Source: VRUB01 sp046758085
GTDB lineage: Bacteria; Pseudomonadota; Gammaproteobacteria; Acidiferrobacterales; SPGG2
Length of the DNA: 35,825 nucleotides
NCBI GenBank assembly: GCA_046758085.1
Contig: JBHHZP010000017.1
Span: forward strand, 1-35,825
Direction: 5' to 3'
The position numbers were made by a program, and so were the translations under genes. Below, in pieces: positions 8,640 through 16,777 of this stretch (positions within the stretch are counted from its first letter, which is position 1; each line of letters begins with the position of its first letter). The notes below the pieces were generated by a model. It searched no databases and was not told where the DNA came from. It saw only the letters and a program-made list of their open reading frames with translations.

Positions 8640-8800
8640 GGGCCGCGTTTTCCTCTGACGGGGTGTTGAAAAAGTCCGTCCTTGTACTGCCCCTCAGTTC
8701 CGTGTTCCTGTACAGTCCTCAAACGCTTAAATGGGCAAATATGTGCGGTGCATCCAAGCACCGCCTTGCCGCGTGGCTGAAAACGGCTTGTCGCCAATGC
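8640..8800. mobile_element. Possible insertion-sequence remnant
   Basis: The motif GGGGTGTTGAAAAAGTCCG at about 8660 is flanked by GACGG and CCGTC (8657-8680). It resembles the terminal repeats of transposase elements that I recall from proteobacterial genomes, and the next 120 bp look like subterminal sequence. No transposase frame is present. The sequence breaks the minus-strand cluster between the beta subunit gene and nfnA. The family assignment is from memory and weak. Confidence 0.3.
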
Positions 8801-8853
8801 GGCACTATCAATACTAGGATAGAAACGATTAGCATCTAATCGCGGACTTTTCT

Positions 8854-8867
8854 TTGATCTAGGTCAA
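8854..8867. promoter_or_regulatory. FNR/ANR-like palindrome
   Basis: TTGATCTAGGTCAA matches the FNR/ANR consensus TTGAT-N4-ATCAA at all but one position. It lies in the non-coding gap upstream of nfnA, about 290 bp from the ATG. A weak -10-like TAGTAT occurs downstream on the minus strand near 8811-8816. Control by an oxygen-sensing Crp/Fnr-type regulator would suit oxygen-sensitive Fe-S oxidoreductases. The site alone does not prove it. Confidence 0.4.
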
Positions 8868-9023
8868 CCAAGCAGCCACTAATCTCTGGAAAAAGGCGAG
8901 GACGGGGTTTGCTGGCACGTGGGTGGAGCGATTCACCTGCTCGCCGCAGTCGACGATGCAAGGACGGCGCTCGTTTCGCCGTTGCACCCAGTACGGTCCC
9001 ACGAGTCCCGGCGAATCCCCAGA

Positions 9024-9081
9024 TCGAAGTTCCTCGCCCCCGGGGCGGGACCGAGCCAGCGCATCGTCGTCGCCAGGCGAC
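9024..9081 (-). repeat. Truncated hairpin element after the korB-like gene
   Basis: Reading the minus strand from 9081, ten bases after the beta subunit stop codon, the sequence starts GTCGCCTGGCGACG. It later reaches GGGCGAGGAACTT, which parallels GGCGAGGTACTTTC at 16367-16380 and ACGAGGAACTTTGG in the copy at 25617-25636. The long hairpin that follows in the full copies is missing. This is the same element family in a decayed form. Confidence 0.45.
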
Positions 9082-9090
9082 AGCCGCCGA

Positions 9091-10146
9091 TTAGCGATAC
9101 GTCTGGAAAATCGCCTCGAGTGCCTCGGCGCCCGGAGACAGGTTCTGGTAGGAAATCTGGTTCAGCGGTTCATCAACGGTGTTGGAGGTCGCGTGCAGAT
9201 CGTCGGCGAGATCGTCGAGGTACAAAAGCCCGGTGATAATCTCGCCCTTCTCGTGGTGGTGCTGAATGTAGGAGATCGCGTCGCCGCGATCCTTGGGGTC
9301 ATAGTCCGGCGCCACCTTGCGCAACAGGATGCGACTGCCGTCGTGCAGCTCCACCGGTACAACCGTGCCCTCTTCGTACTCGACCGAGATCTCCTGCGCG
9401 GGCGCGATGAAATCCGTGTGGATGGTCTCGTGGAAATGTTCGCGCGTGTAATCATAGCTCTTGGTCGAGCCCTCATGGTCGTTGAAGGTGACGCACGGGG
9501 AAATCACGTCGAGCAGGGCGAAACCCGGATGCATCAGACCGGCCTTGATGAGCGGCACCAGCTGCCCCTTGTCGCCGGAGAAGCTGCGCGCAACAAAGGT
9601 CCCACCCAGGGTCAGCGTCAAGAGCACCGGATCAATCGGCGGCTGCTTGTTGACATCGCCCTTCGTGCTTGTGGTGCCCACGTCGGCGGAGGCCGAGAAC
9701 TGTCCCTTCGTCAACCCATAGACACCGTTGTTCTCGATAATGTAAAGCACGTTCAGATTGCGCCGTATCGAATGGGCAAACGGGCCGAGCCCGATCGACA
9801 AAGAGTCGCCGTCGCCGGATATGCCGACATAAAACAATTGACGGTTGGCGGCATTGGCGCCGGCGGCAACGGCGGGCATGCGCCCGTGTACCGTATTGAT
9901 ACCGTGTGAGGCGTTCAGAAAGTACGCCGGCGTTTTCGACGAGCAGCCGATGCCACTCATCTTCGCGGTCTTCTCCGGCGGGATGTTGAGCTCGAACAAC
10001 GCCTGCACGATCGCGGCGGTAATGGAGTCGTGCCCGCAGCCCGCACACAGCGTGGACATGCCACCTTCGTAATCCCTGACCGTAAGGCCGAGCTTGTTCT
10101 TCTTGAGTCCGGCATAACGGACCCGTGGTCTCGTTATATAGCTCAT
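9091..10146 (-). CDS. korB: 2-oxoacid oxidoreductase beta subunit, 2-oxoglutarate:NADP+ type (set 2)
   Basis: The 351-residue TPP/Fe-S subunit has CAGCGHDS with cysteines 34 and 37, SGIGCSSKTP, and the TPP motif from GDGD (111-114) to ENNGVYG (138-144). After GLTKGQFSAS comes ADVGTTSTKG, where set 1 has the SPTS type, so the two beta subunits belong to different subgroups and probably differ in substrate or partner. ATG 10146 overlaps the alpha stop as ATGA, which indicates coupled translation. With the upstream alpha and flavoprotein genes it matches the three-gene organisation of the Azoarcus 2-oxoglutarate:NADP+ oxidoreductase as I remember it. Assignment as 2-oxoglutarate-specific is inference. 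Confidence 0.92.
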   Translation of the reverse strand: MSYITRPRVRYAGLKKNKLGLTVRDYEGGMSTLCAGCGHDSITAAIVQALFELNIPPEKTAKMSGIGCSSKTPAYFLNASHGINTVHGRMPAVAAGANAANRQLFYVGISGDGDSLSIGLGPFAHSIRRNLNVLYIIENNGVYGLTKGQFSASADVGTTSTKGDVNKQPPIDPVLLTLTLGGTFVARSFSGDKGQLVPLIKAGLMHPGFALLDVISPCVTFNDHEGSTKSYDYTREHFHETIHTDFIAPAQEISVEYEEGTVVPVELHDGSRILLRKVAPDYDPKDRGDAISYIQHHHEKGEIITGLLYLDDLADDLHATSNTVDEPLNQISYQNLSPGAEALEAIFQTYR

Positions 10147-11960
10147 GCGGCGGAGCCCTCCGCAAGCGTGCCATTGACGCTTTCGAGCACATGCTCGCAG
10201 CTAATGGGAAAACCGTCGTAGTGCAGCACCGGGATCAGCTTGCGCTTGGTGACGTTAAGCTCCAGCGTGAGCAGTGAGCGCAGCTGCGCATCGCGATTCT
10301 GCTCCACCACGAACACGCGCTCGTGCGTATCGATGAACTTCTGTACCTCGTGGTTAAACGGAAAACCGCGAATACGCATGTAGTCCATGGCCACCCCTTG
10401 CTGCGCTAGCCTGGCCAGCGCCTCTTTGACGGCGCCATCGCTGCTGCCGATGGCGATGAAGGCGGAGGTGGCGCCACGCTTGCGCATGACCACGGGCTCG
10501 GGCACCAGGGCGGCGGAGGTGTCCGATTTACGCGCCAGGCGGTCCAGCACCTGCCGGTACTCCACCGGATCCTCGGTGTACCCGCCATGCTCGTTGTGGC
10601 CCGAGCCGCGCGTAAAGTAGGCGCCCTTGGCGTGTACACCCGGGTAGGTGCGATAACAGATACCGTCGCCGTCTCTGTCGACGTAGCGGTAGTACGTGCT
10701 CAGGTTCTCCAGCTCCTGTCTGGACAGGACCTTGCCCCGGTCCGGCTGGTAGCTGTCGTCCCATTTGAGTCTCGGGCACATCCAATCATTCATGCCGATG
10801 TCGAGATCGGACACGATGATGATTGGCGTCTGCAAGCGTTCCGCCAGATCGAAGGCCTTGAGCGCCAAGTCAAAACATTCCTCGGGATTCGCCGGGAACA
10901 GCAGCACGTGTCGTGTGTCGCCGTGCGAGGCGTAGGCACAGGCCAGCAGGTCGGCTTGCTGCGTACGAGTGGGCTGGCCGGTGGATGGACCGCCGCGCTG
11001 GATGTCAAATACTACCGCAGGGATCTCGGCGTAATAGGCAAAGCCGAGAAATTCGGTCATGAGCGAGATGCCCGGCCCGCTGGTGGACGTAAACGCGCGC
11101 GCGCCGTTCCAGCTCGCGCCGATCACCATCCCGATGGCGGCGAGCTCGTCCTCCGCCTGCACGATGCAGTAGCGGTTCTTGCCGGATTCCGGGTCCTTAC
11201 GATACTTGTCGCAAAAACGAGTAAACGCATCCATGAGTGAGGTCGACGGTGTGATCGGATACCAGGCGGCGACGGTCGCCCCTGCGTACACGCAGCCGAG
11301 TGCGGCCGCGGTGTTGCCGTCGACCAACATGTAGCCGTCGGTCGCGTTCATGGCCGCGACTCGTATGGGCAGTGGACAGTCGAAATGCTCACTGGCGTAG
11401 TCATAGCCGAGCTGAATCGCCTGCATGTTCGCTGCCATCAGCTGCTCCTTGGTCGCAAACATCTTTTGTAGTAAACCGCGTATCACCTCCATGTTGATAT
11501 CGAGCAGCGCCGCCAACGCACCCACATAAGCGACGTTTTTCATCAGCACCCTGGCTCGTGCGTTTTCGAAGGTCTCGTTGCACATCTGCGCCAGCGGGAT
11601 TCCCAACAAGGTAATATCGTCGCGATGAAGCTTACCGTCCCGAGGCCAGGTCGAGTCGTACAGCAGATAACCGCCCGGGCTCACCTCGTCACGATCCTGG
11701 CCGTAGGTCTGCGCGTTCATCGCCACCATCATGTCGACCCGGCTCGAGCGCGCGCGATACCCGTCCTTGGTCACGCGGATCTCGTACCAGGTAGGAAGGC
11801 CCTGTATGTTGGATGGAAAGAAATTCTTGCCGACCACGGGGATGCCCATACGGAAGATGGCCTTCATCAGCAGATTATTCGCGCTGGCGGACCCGGTGCC
11901 GTTGACGTTAGCCAGCTTGATGGCGAAATCGTTTAGGCGATCTTTCGTTTTCTTGGGCAC
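10143..11960 (-). CDS. korA: 2-oxoacid oxidoreductase fused gamma-alpha subunit (set 2)
   Basis: From GTG 11960 the product has 605 residues. A gamma domain (about 14-185; NVNGTGSASANNLLMKA at the start) is fused to an alpha domain (about 205-600) with WYPITPSTS (233-241), QAEDELAAIG, STSGPGISLM and RGGPSTGQPTRTQQ (322-335). I prefer GTG 11960 because AGGACAAGG lies just upstream and because the longer frame (to 12056) would run deep into the preceding gene. Even so, the start overlaps that gene by 28 bp, so the three genes form one coupled unit. The set 1 subunit shares the domain order but differs widely in sequence, so this is an old paralogue rather than a recent duplicate. Confidence 0.9.
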   Translation of the reverse strand: MPKKTKDRLNDFAIKLANVNGTGSASANNLLMKAIFRMGIPVVGKNFFPSNIQGLPTWYEIRVTKDGYRARSSRVDMMVAMNAQTYGQDRDEVSPGGYLLYDSTWPRDGKLHRDDITLLGIPLAQMCNETFENARARVLMKNVAYVGALAALLDINMEVIRGLLQKMFATKEQLMAANMQAIQLGYDYASEHFDCPLPIRVAAMNATDGYMLVDGNTAAALGCVYAGATVAAWYPITPSTSLMDAFTRFCDKYRKDPESGKNRYCIVQAEDELAAIGMVIGASWNGARAFTSTSGPGISLMTEFLGFAYYAEIPAVVFDIQRGGPSTGQPTRTQQADLLACAYASHGDTRHVLLFPANPEECFDLALKAFDLAERLQTPIIIVSDLDIGMNDWMCPRLKWDDSYQPDRGKVLSRQELENLSTYYRYVDRDGDGICYRTYPGVHAKGAYFTRGSGHNEHGGYTEDPVEYRQVLDRLARKSDTSAALVPEPVVMRKRGATSAFIAIGSSDGAVKEALARLAQQGVAMDYMRIRGFPFNHEVQKFIDTHERVFVVEQNRDAQLRSLLTLELNVTKRKLIPVLHYDGFPISCEHVLESVNGTLAEGSAA

Positions 11961-13729
11961 GGACCTTGTCCTGCGTAGGGAATCAGTAGCGTGGATTTCT
12001 GCATGTCCCAGGCGCCCGTGGGGCAACGTTCGGCACACAGCCCGCAGTGTACGCACACGTTCTCGTCTTTAACCATGACCTTGCCGGTTGCCGGCAGCCT
12101 TTCCGATACGAAGATTTCCTGCTCCTCGTTTAGCGCAGGCGTGTTGAGCCGGCGCCTAAGCTCGACCTCCTGCCCGTTCTCAGTGATGGTGAGACAATTA
12201 ACCGGGCATACGTCGATGCAGGCGTCGCACTCGATGCATAACGGCGCTTTGAATACCGTTTGCATGTCGCAGTTCAGACAGCGCTCGACCTCCCGAGTCG
12301 CTTGCCCGGCATCGAAGCCGAGCTCCACTTCGATGTTCAAGTTTTCGAAGCGTTCCTTGAGCGACACGTGCGGCACCGGCCTGCGCGTGATGGGGTCAAA
12401 GTCGTTACTGAAGCTCCACTCATGTATACCCATCTTGGTGGTGCTCAAATTCATGCTGACCGGCAGACGTTCAGTTATGTCCTCGCCATTACAGTAGTTA
12501 TGAATAGAGATTGATGCCTGGTGGCCGTGCTCGACCGCCCAGATAATATTCAGCGGTCCGAAGGCGGCATCGCCACCGAAGAACACACCTTCCCGAGTCG
12601 ATTGCATGGTGACCTTGTTCACCACGGGCATGTCCCACTTGTCGAACTCGATACCGATGTCTCGCTCAATGAAGGTAAACGAATTTTCCTGTCCGATCGC
12701 GAGGATGACCGAATCGCACGGGAACACCACCTCGCCCAGCTTGTTTGACCGCAGCTTACCGTGCTCGTCCTCGTACCACTCGACATTGGAGAACCTCACG
12801 CCCGTGAGCTTGCCGTCTTTGATAATGAACTCCTCCGGCGCGTGGTTACAGATGATTTCTACTTTTTCCTCGATCGCGTCTTCGAGCTCCCAGTCGGACG
12901 CCTTGAGCATGTTTTCGGGTTTGCGTGCGACTACCTTGACTTCTTTGCCGCCGATTCGAAGCGACGTGCGACAGCAGTCCATGGCGGTGTTGCCACCACC
13001 GATAATGATGACGCGCTCGCCGATGGAGTCGACGTGGCCGAACGCCACCGACTCAAGCCACTGGATGCCGACAAAGATCTGATCGGTATCATAACGGCCC
13101 GGGATCTCGAGGTTGCGGCCCTTGGGGGCACCAGTGCCGACGAACACGGCGTCGAAGTCTTGCTCCAAGAGTGCTTTCAAGCTTTCCACCGGTGTACCCA
13201 GACGCAGGTCCACGCCCATCTCGACAATGGTATTGATCTCCTCGTCGAGCACCTTGGGGGGCAGGCGAAACGCCGGAATGTTGGAGCGCATAAGGCCGCC
13301 GGTCTGCTGGAGCTGCTCGAACATGACGAGCTCGTAGCCAAGCGGCAACAGATCGTTGGCAACGGTGAGCGAGGCGCAGCCCGCGCCGATCAGGGCGATG
13401 CGCCGGCCATTCTTGCTCTTGGGGATGTTAGGCAGGCGGTGTGCGATCTCACCACGCAGGTCGGCGGCGACACGTTTCAGACGGCAAATAGCGACCGGTT
13501 TTTCGTCTACGCGGCCGCGCCGGCAGGCCGGCTCGCACGGGCGGTCGCACACACGCCCGAGTATGGCGGGAAAGACATTCGACTCCCGGTTCAGCATGTA
13601 GGCGTCGGTGTAGCGCCCCTGGGCGACGAGCCGGATATACTCCGGCACATCGGTGTGGGCAGGGCAGGCCCACTGGCAGTCCACGACTTTGTGGAAGTAG
13701 TCCGGATTTGCGGTGTCGGTCGCTTTCAC
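11933..13729 (-). CDS. korC: NAD(P)/FAD/Fe-S electron-transfer subunit of the set 2 oxidoreductase
   Basis: The 598-residue protein starts at GTG 13729 and heads the cluster. The N-terminal GltD-type Fe-S domain carries Cys 18, 22, 61, 65 and 69. The FAD motif starts at 111 and the NAD(P)H motif VIIIGGGNTAMDCC at 240. Two C-terminal 4Fe-4S sites follow, CIECDACIDVCP (498-509) and CVHCGLCAERCP (561-572). The FAD glycine loop reads GAGCAS where relatives such as the window's NfnB have GSGPAG. The size (about 66 kDa) and position agree with the flavoprotein subunit of the Azoarcus 2-oxoglutarate:NADP+ oxidoreductase, which passes electrons from the alpha-beta core to NADP+. The symbol korC is used by analogy. 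The 215 bp upstream, to rpiA, show no gene and only weak promoter-like hexamers. Confidence 0.85.
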   Translation of the reverse strand: MKATDTANPDYFHKVVDCQWACPAHTDVPEYIRLVAQGRYTDAYMLNRESNVFPAILGRVCDRPCEPACRRGRVDEKPVAICRLKRVAADLRGEIAHRLPNIPKSKNGRRIALIGAGCASLTVANDLLPLGYELVMFEQLQQTGGLMRSNIPAFRLPPKVLDEEINTIVEMGVDLRLGTPVESLKALLEQDFDAVFVGTGAPKGRNLEIPGRYDTDQIFVGIQWLESVAFGHVDSIGERVIIIGGGNTAMDCCRTSLRIGGKEVKVVARKPENMLKASDWELEDAIEEKVEIICNHAPEEFIIKDGKLTGVRFSNVEWYEDEHGKLRSNKLGEVVFPCDSVILAIGQENSFTFIERDIGIEFDKWDMPVVNKVTMQSTREGVFFGGDAAFGPLNIIWAVEHGHQASISIHNYCNGEDITERLPVSMNLSTTKMGIHEWSFSNDFDPITRRPVPHVSLKERFENLNIEVELGFDAGQATREVERCLNCDMQTVFKAPLCIECDACIDVCPVNCLTITENGQEVELRRRLNTPALNEEQEIFVSERLPATGKVMVKDENVCVHCGLCAERCPTGAWDMQKSTLLIPYAGQGPCPRKRKIA

Positions 13730-13944
13730 CTTAGCGACCCCGGTATGTACACTGCGACGTTCGTGCAGGCCAAGGAATGTACGTATCGCTTTCGTTCATC
13801 AGTGCTTTTAATCGTACACCATGGGCACGTCGAGACCAACCCGGTGCCCGCTACGACCATCGGCGACCGGCAGGCGTCAACACTTACTAAATTTAATGAA
13901 TATAGGGCGTGCGACGCCCGGCGACCGCCAGCCACGGGGACGGT

Positions 13945-14601
13945 CTAGGTCAGGCTGCGCGTGCCCTCGGTGCCGCCGAGGATGAGAACGTCGGCCGGCC
14001 GCCGCGCGAACAGCCCGTTGGTCACGACCCCGGGGATCTGGTTGAGCCGTTCCTCGATCTCGACCGGATTGAGGATTTTCAAGTTACGGACATCGAGGAT
14101 GATGTTGCCGTTATCCGTGGTAAAGCCGTGGCGCAAGGCCGGTTCCCCGCCCAGCTTCACGATCTCGCGCCCGACCAGGCTGCGGGCCATCGGGATCACC
14201 TCCAGCGGCAACGGGAAGGCACCCAGCACGTCGACCAGCTTGGTCTCGTCGATGATGCACACGAAGCGCTCGCTCGCCTGCGCCACGATTTTCTCTCGTG
14301 TGAGCGCGCCACCGCCGCCCTTTATCAGGTGCAGGTGGCGCGTAGCCTCATCGGCGCCGTCGACGTAGAGCGGCAGATCGCCGGTCTCGTTGAGTTCGAG
14401 CACAACGATGCCGTGCTGCTTCAGCCGCTCCGCGGTGGCCACCGAGCTCGCCACCGCGCCGTCGATCTTGCCCTTGATCCCGGCGAGTGCGTCGATGAAA
14501 TGATTCACGGTCGAGCCGGTCCCGACCCCGATTACCGTGCCGGATTTCACATAACCGAGTGCCGCGAGTGCGGCCGCTTTTTTCATCTCTTCCTGGTTCA
14601 C
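13945..14601 (-). CDS. rpiA: Ribose-5-phosphate isomerase A
   Basis: RpiA interconverts ribose-5-phosphate and ribulose-5-phosphate in the pentose phosphate and Calvin pathways, in the cytosol. The 218-residue product aligns along its whole length with known RpiA: GVGTGSTV (25-32), DGADE (81-85, catalytic Asp) and KGGGGALTREK (94-104, catalytic Lys and Glu). The GTG start at 14601 is chosen because MNQEEMKKAA matches the family N-terminus, although an ATG at 14586 has a better ribosome site (AGGAAG). It is divergent from ilvA across 130 bp, an arrangement common in proteobacteria. Confidence 0.96.
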   Translation of the reverse strand: MNQEEMKKAAALAALGYVKSGTVIGVGTGSTVNHFIDALAGIKGKIDGAVASSVATAERLKQHGIVVLELNETGDLPLYVDGADEATRHLHLIKGGGGALTREKIVAQASERFVCIIDETKLVDVLGAFPLPLEVIPMARSLVGREIVKLGGEPALRHGFTTDNGNIILDVRNLKILNPVEIEERLNQIPGVVTNGLFARRPADVLILGGTEGTRSLT

Positions 14602-14731
14602 AGGGGTTCACGCCGCTGATCATGGCGAGCGTCGATCAGCATACCCTCGATCGCCGGAGGAAAAAAGTAGCGCATCCCGCCTCCCGCGTACGGCCCGGAC
14701 TATCACTCTGGCTTGCATTATCTGTTAGATT

Positions 14732-16249
14732 ATGACCATGCCCAAGGATTACATAAGGAAGATCCTGACGGCCGGGGTCTACGACGTTTCCGAGGAGACG
14801 CCGCTTGAGTTCGCGCCGTTGCTGTCGCGCCGCCTCGGCAACCGCGTGTGGTTGAAGCGCGAGGACGAGCAGCCGATCTTCTCGTTCAAGTGTCGCGGGG
14901 CCTACAATAAGATGGCGGCGCTGCCGAGCGAGGCACTGAAAAAGGGTGTGGTCGCCGCCTCGGCCGGGAATCACGCCCAGGGCGTGGCGCTGGCGGGCGC
15001 ACGATTGAAGACCCGCTCCATCATCGTGATGCCACGCACGACCCCTGGGATAAAGGTCGAGGCCGTGAAAAGCCTGGGGGGCAAGGTGATGCTGCACGGC
15101 GACACCTACGACGAGGCCTATGAGCATGCCATCGAGTTGTGCCGAACCCAAAAGCTGACCTTCATCCATCCTTACGACGACCCGGATGTGATTGCCGGAC
15201 AGGGCACCATCGGCTTCGAGATCCTGAAGCAGCATCCGCGCGAGTTGCACGCGATTTTCGTGCCCGTGGGCGGGGGTGGCCTCATTGCCGGCATTGCGGT
15301 CTATGTGAAACACCTGCGCCCGAAGGTGAAGATTATCGGTGTGGAGCCGGAAGATGCCGACGCCATGTCGCGCTCGCTGGCGGCTGGCCGGCGCGTGCGG
15401 CTTGATCACGTCGGCATATTCGCCGACGGGGTCACCGTGCGATCGCCGGGAAAGGAAAACTTCCGTCTTGCGAAACGGTTCGTGGACGATGTCGTCGTGG
15501 TCAGCAATGACGAGATCTGCGGCGCGATCAAGGATATCTTTGAGGACCAGCGGTCGGTGCTGGAACCGGCGGGCGCGCTCGCGTTTGCCGGCCTCAAGCG
15601 CTATCTGCAGCGCCATCGGCTCAAGAACGCGCCGCTCATCGCCATCGCCTCCGGGGCGAACGTGAACTTCGACCGACTGCGACATGTCGCCGAACGCGCC
15701 GAGATCGGGGAGCGCCGCGAGGCCATACTTGCCGTCACGATCCCCGAGCAACCCGGCAGCTTCCGCAAATTCTGCGCCGCCATCGGCAACCACAGCATCA
15801 CCGAGTTTAATTACCGTTACTCCGACACGAAGAGCGCGCATGTCTTTGTCGGCATTCAGATCAGCGACGGCAAGGAGACAAAACGGTTGATGGCGAACTT
15901 ACGCAAGCACGGCTATCAAACGCTCGACATGATCGACAACGAGATGGCAAAGCTGCACATCCGGCATCTGGTCGGTGGCCGCGCACCGAATGCCATGAAC
16001 GAGACCCTGTATCGCTTCGAGTTCCCGGAACGCCCCGGCGCGCTGCGCAATTTTCTGAACAAGATGGGTCAGACCTGGAACATCAGTTTGTTCCATTACC
16101 GCAACCACGGCGCGGACTTCGGGCGGGTGCTGGTGGGCATGCAAGTCCCACCGCAAGAGAAGAAACAGTTCCAGGCATTTCTCGACAGCCTGGGTTATGC
16201 CTATGTGGAGGAGAGCGATAATCTGGCGTATAAGTTGTTCCTAAGTTGA
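14732..16249 (+). CDS. ilvA: Threonine dehydratase (deaminase), biosynthetic
   Basis: IlvA is a PLP enzyme that turns threonine into 2-oxobutanoate and ammonia, the first step to isoleucine, and is normally inhibited by isoleucine. The 505-residue length fits the biosynthetic two-domain form. The catalytic Lys 53 lies in FSFKCRGAYNK, SAGNHAQGVA is present, and the PLP phosphate loop is PVGGGGLIAG. Two ACT-like regulatory repeats fill about 330-500, each opening with a form of PE(Q/R)PG (IPEQPGSF, FPERPGAL). The ATG at 14732 is followed two codons later by another ATG; either may be used. The interest here is its threonine supply, since thrB is broken elsewhere in the window. Confidence 0.96.
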   Translation: MTMPKDYIRKILTAGVYDVSEETPLEFAPLLSRRLGNRVWLKREDEQPIFSFKCRGAYNKMAALPSEALKKGVVAASAGNHAQGVALAGARLKTRSIIVMPRTTPGIKVEAVKSLGGKVMLHGDTYDEAYEHAIELCRTQKLTFIHPYDDPDVIAGQGTIGFEILKQHPRELHAIFVPVGGGGLIAGIAVYVKHLRPKVKIIGVEPEDADAMSRSLAAGRRVRLDHVGIFADGVTVRSPGKENFRLAKRFVDDVVVVSNDEICGAIKDIFEDQRSVLEPAGALAFAGLKRYLQRHRLKNAPLIAIASGANVNFDRLRHVAERAEIGERREAILAVTIPEQPGSFRKFCAAIGNHSITEFNYRYSDTKSAHVFVGIQISDGKETKRLMANLRKHGYQTLDMIDNEMAKLHIRHLVGGRAPNAMNETLYRFEFPERPGALRNFLNKMGQTWNISLFHYRNHGADFGRVLVGMQVPPQEKKQFQAFLDSLGYAYVEESDNLAYKLFLS

Positions 16250-16318
16250 ACTGCAGCGCCGTACCAAAGGCTACGTTGACAGCGGACAGGCTGACGCAAA
16301 TCCGTGTCTTAAGCCCGA

Positions 16319-16707
16319 TTGAGTCGCCTAACTGGCGGCTATTCTAATCGGGTTCTCGCACCCGAAGGCGAGGTACTTTCTTGTGGCGACAAGAAAGTAC
16401 CCAAAGAAACGCTCCCCCGGGTCTGCGGCCGCAAACACCGCGGCTGCCCTCGCCCCAGAGCTTGCCTCAGGGGGTCCGCCGAAGGGCCATCCCTGTCCCT
16501 GCGGCGGACGCGCGGAATCCCTTCCCCGCCTCTTCGAGCCCGTTCTTCGTCTGCACTCGGGGCTCGGCTTGACCAAGGGGGCCAACAAAAGCAAAGCAAC
16601 CTCACCCCAATTCTCTCTCTCCGCTGGCCGGGGAGGGAATACAGGTTATAGTGCCCAGTCCTTAGTCCTTTTTTTCCTCACGGTTCACGGATTACGGATC
16701 ACGCCTC
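16319..16707 (+). repeat. Multi-hairpin intergenic element, copy after ilvA
   Basis: This fills the gap between ilvA and the convergent cyclophilin gene. Hairpins in order: CGCC/GGCG near 16325-16337; CGGGT/ACCCG around loop TCTCGC (16349-16364); a 12-bp stem GGTACTTTCTTG (16372-16401) followed by CAAAGAAA; and an 8-bp stem GTCCGCCG/CGGCGGAC (16474-16509). Then come CTCGGCTTGACCAAGGGGGC and, at 16642-16670, ACAGGTTATAGTGC. All these blocks recur in the same order, read on the minus strand, at 25184-25857. Heptamer-like CACGGTTCACGGATTACGG ends the element. Open frames across it carry no protein signature. Confidence 0.75.
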
Positions 16708-16777
16708 TGCGTTGGACTTTTTAGGGTTTTCTCTGCGATCTTTTTGATTTCTGGTGTGGGCTTATTCAATATGGGAA

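Noticed and set aside
8561..8797. N-terminal extension of nfnA
   Set aside because: The extra 79 codons cover IS-like sequence and no homologous N-terminus is known to me; the ATG at 8560 gives the expected size.
12761..13948. Open frame of 395 codons opposite the NAD(P)/FAD subunit
   Set aside because: Antisense shadow; the minus strand carries all flavin, nucleotide and Fe-S motifs.
14636..15841. Long open frame (401 codons) on the minus strand opposite ilvA
   Set aside because: It mirrors the ilvA codons, shows no family motif, and ilvA is unmistakable on the other strand.
16328..16724. Overlapping frames after ilvA on both strands
   Set aside because: They are translations of the hairpin element; the matching element elsewhere has a different frame structure, so protein coding is not conserved.
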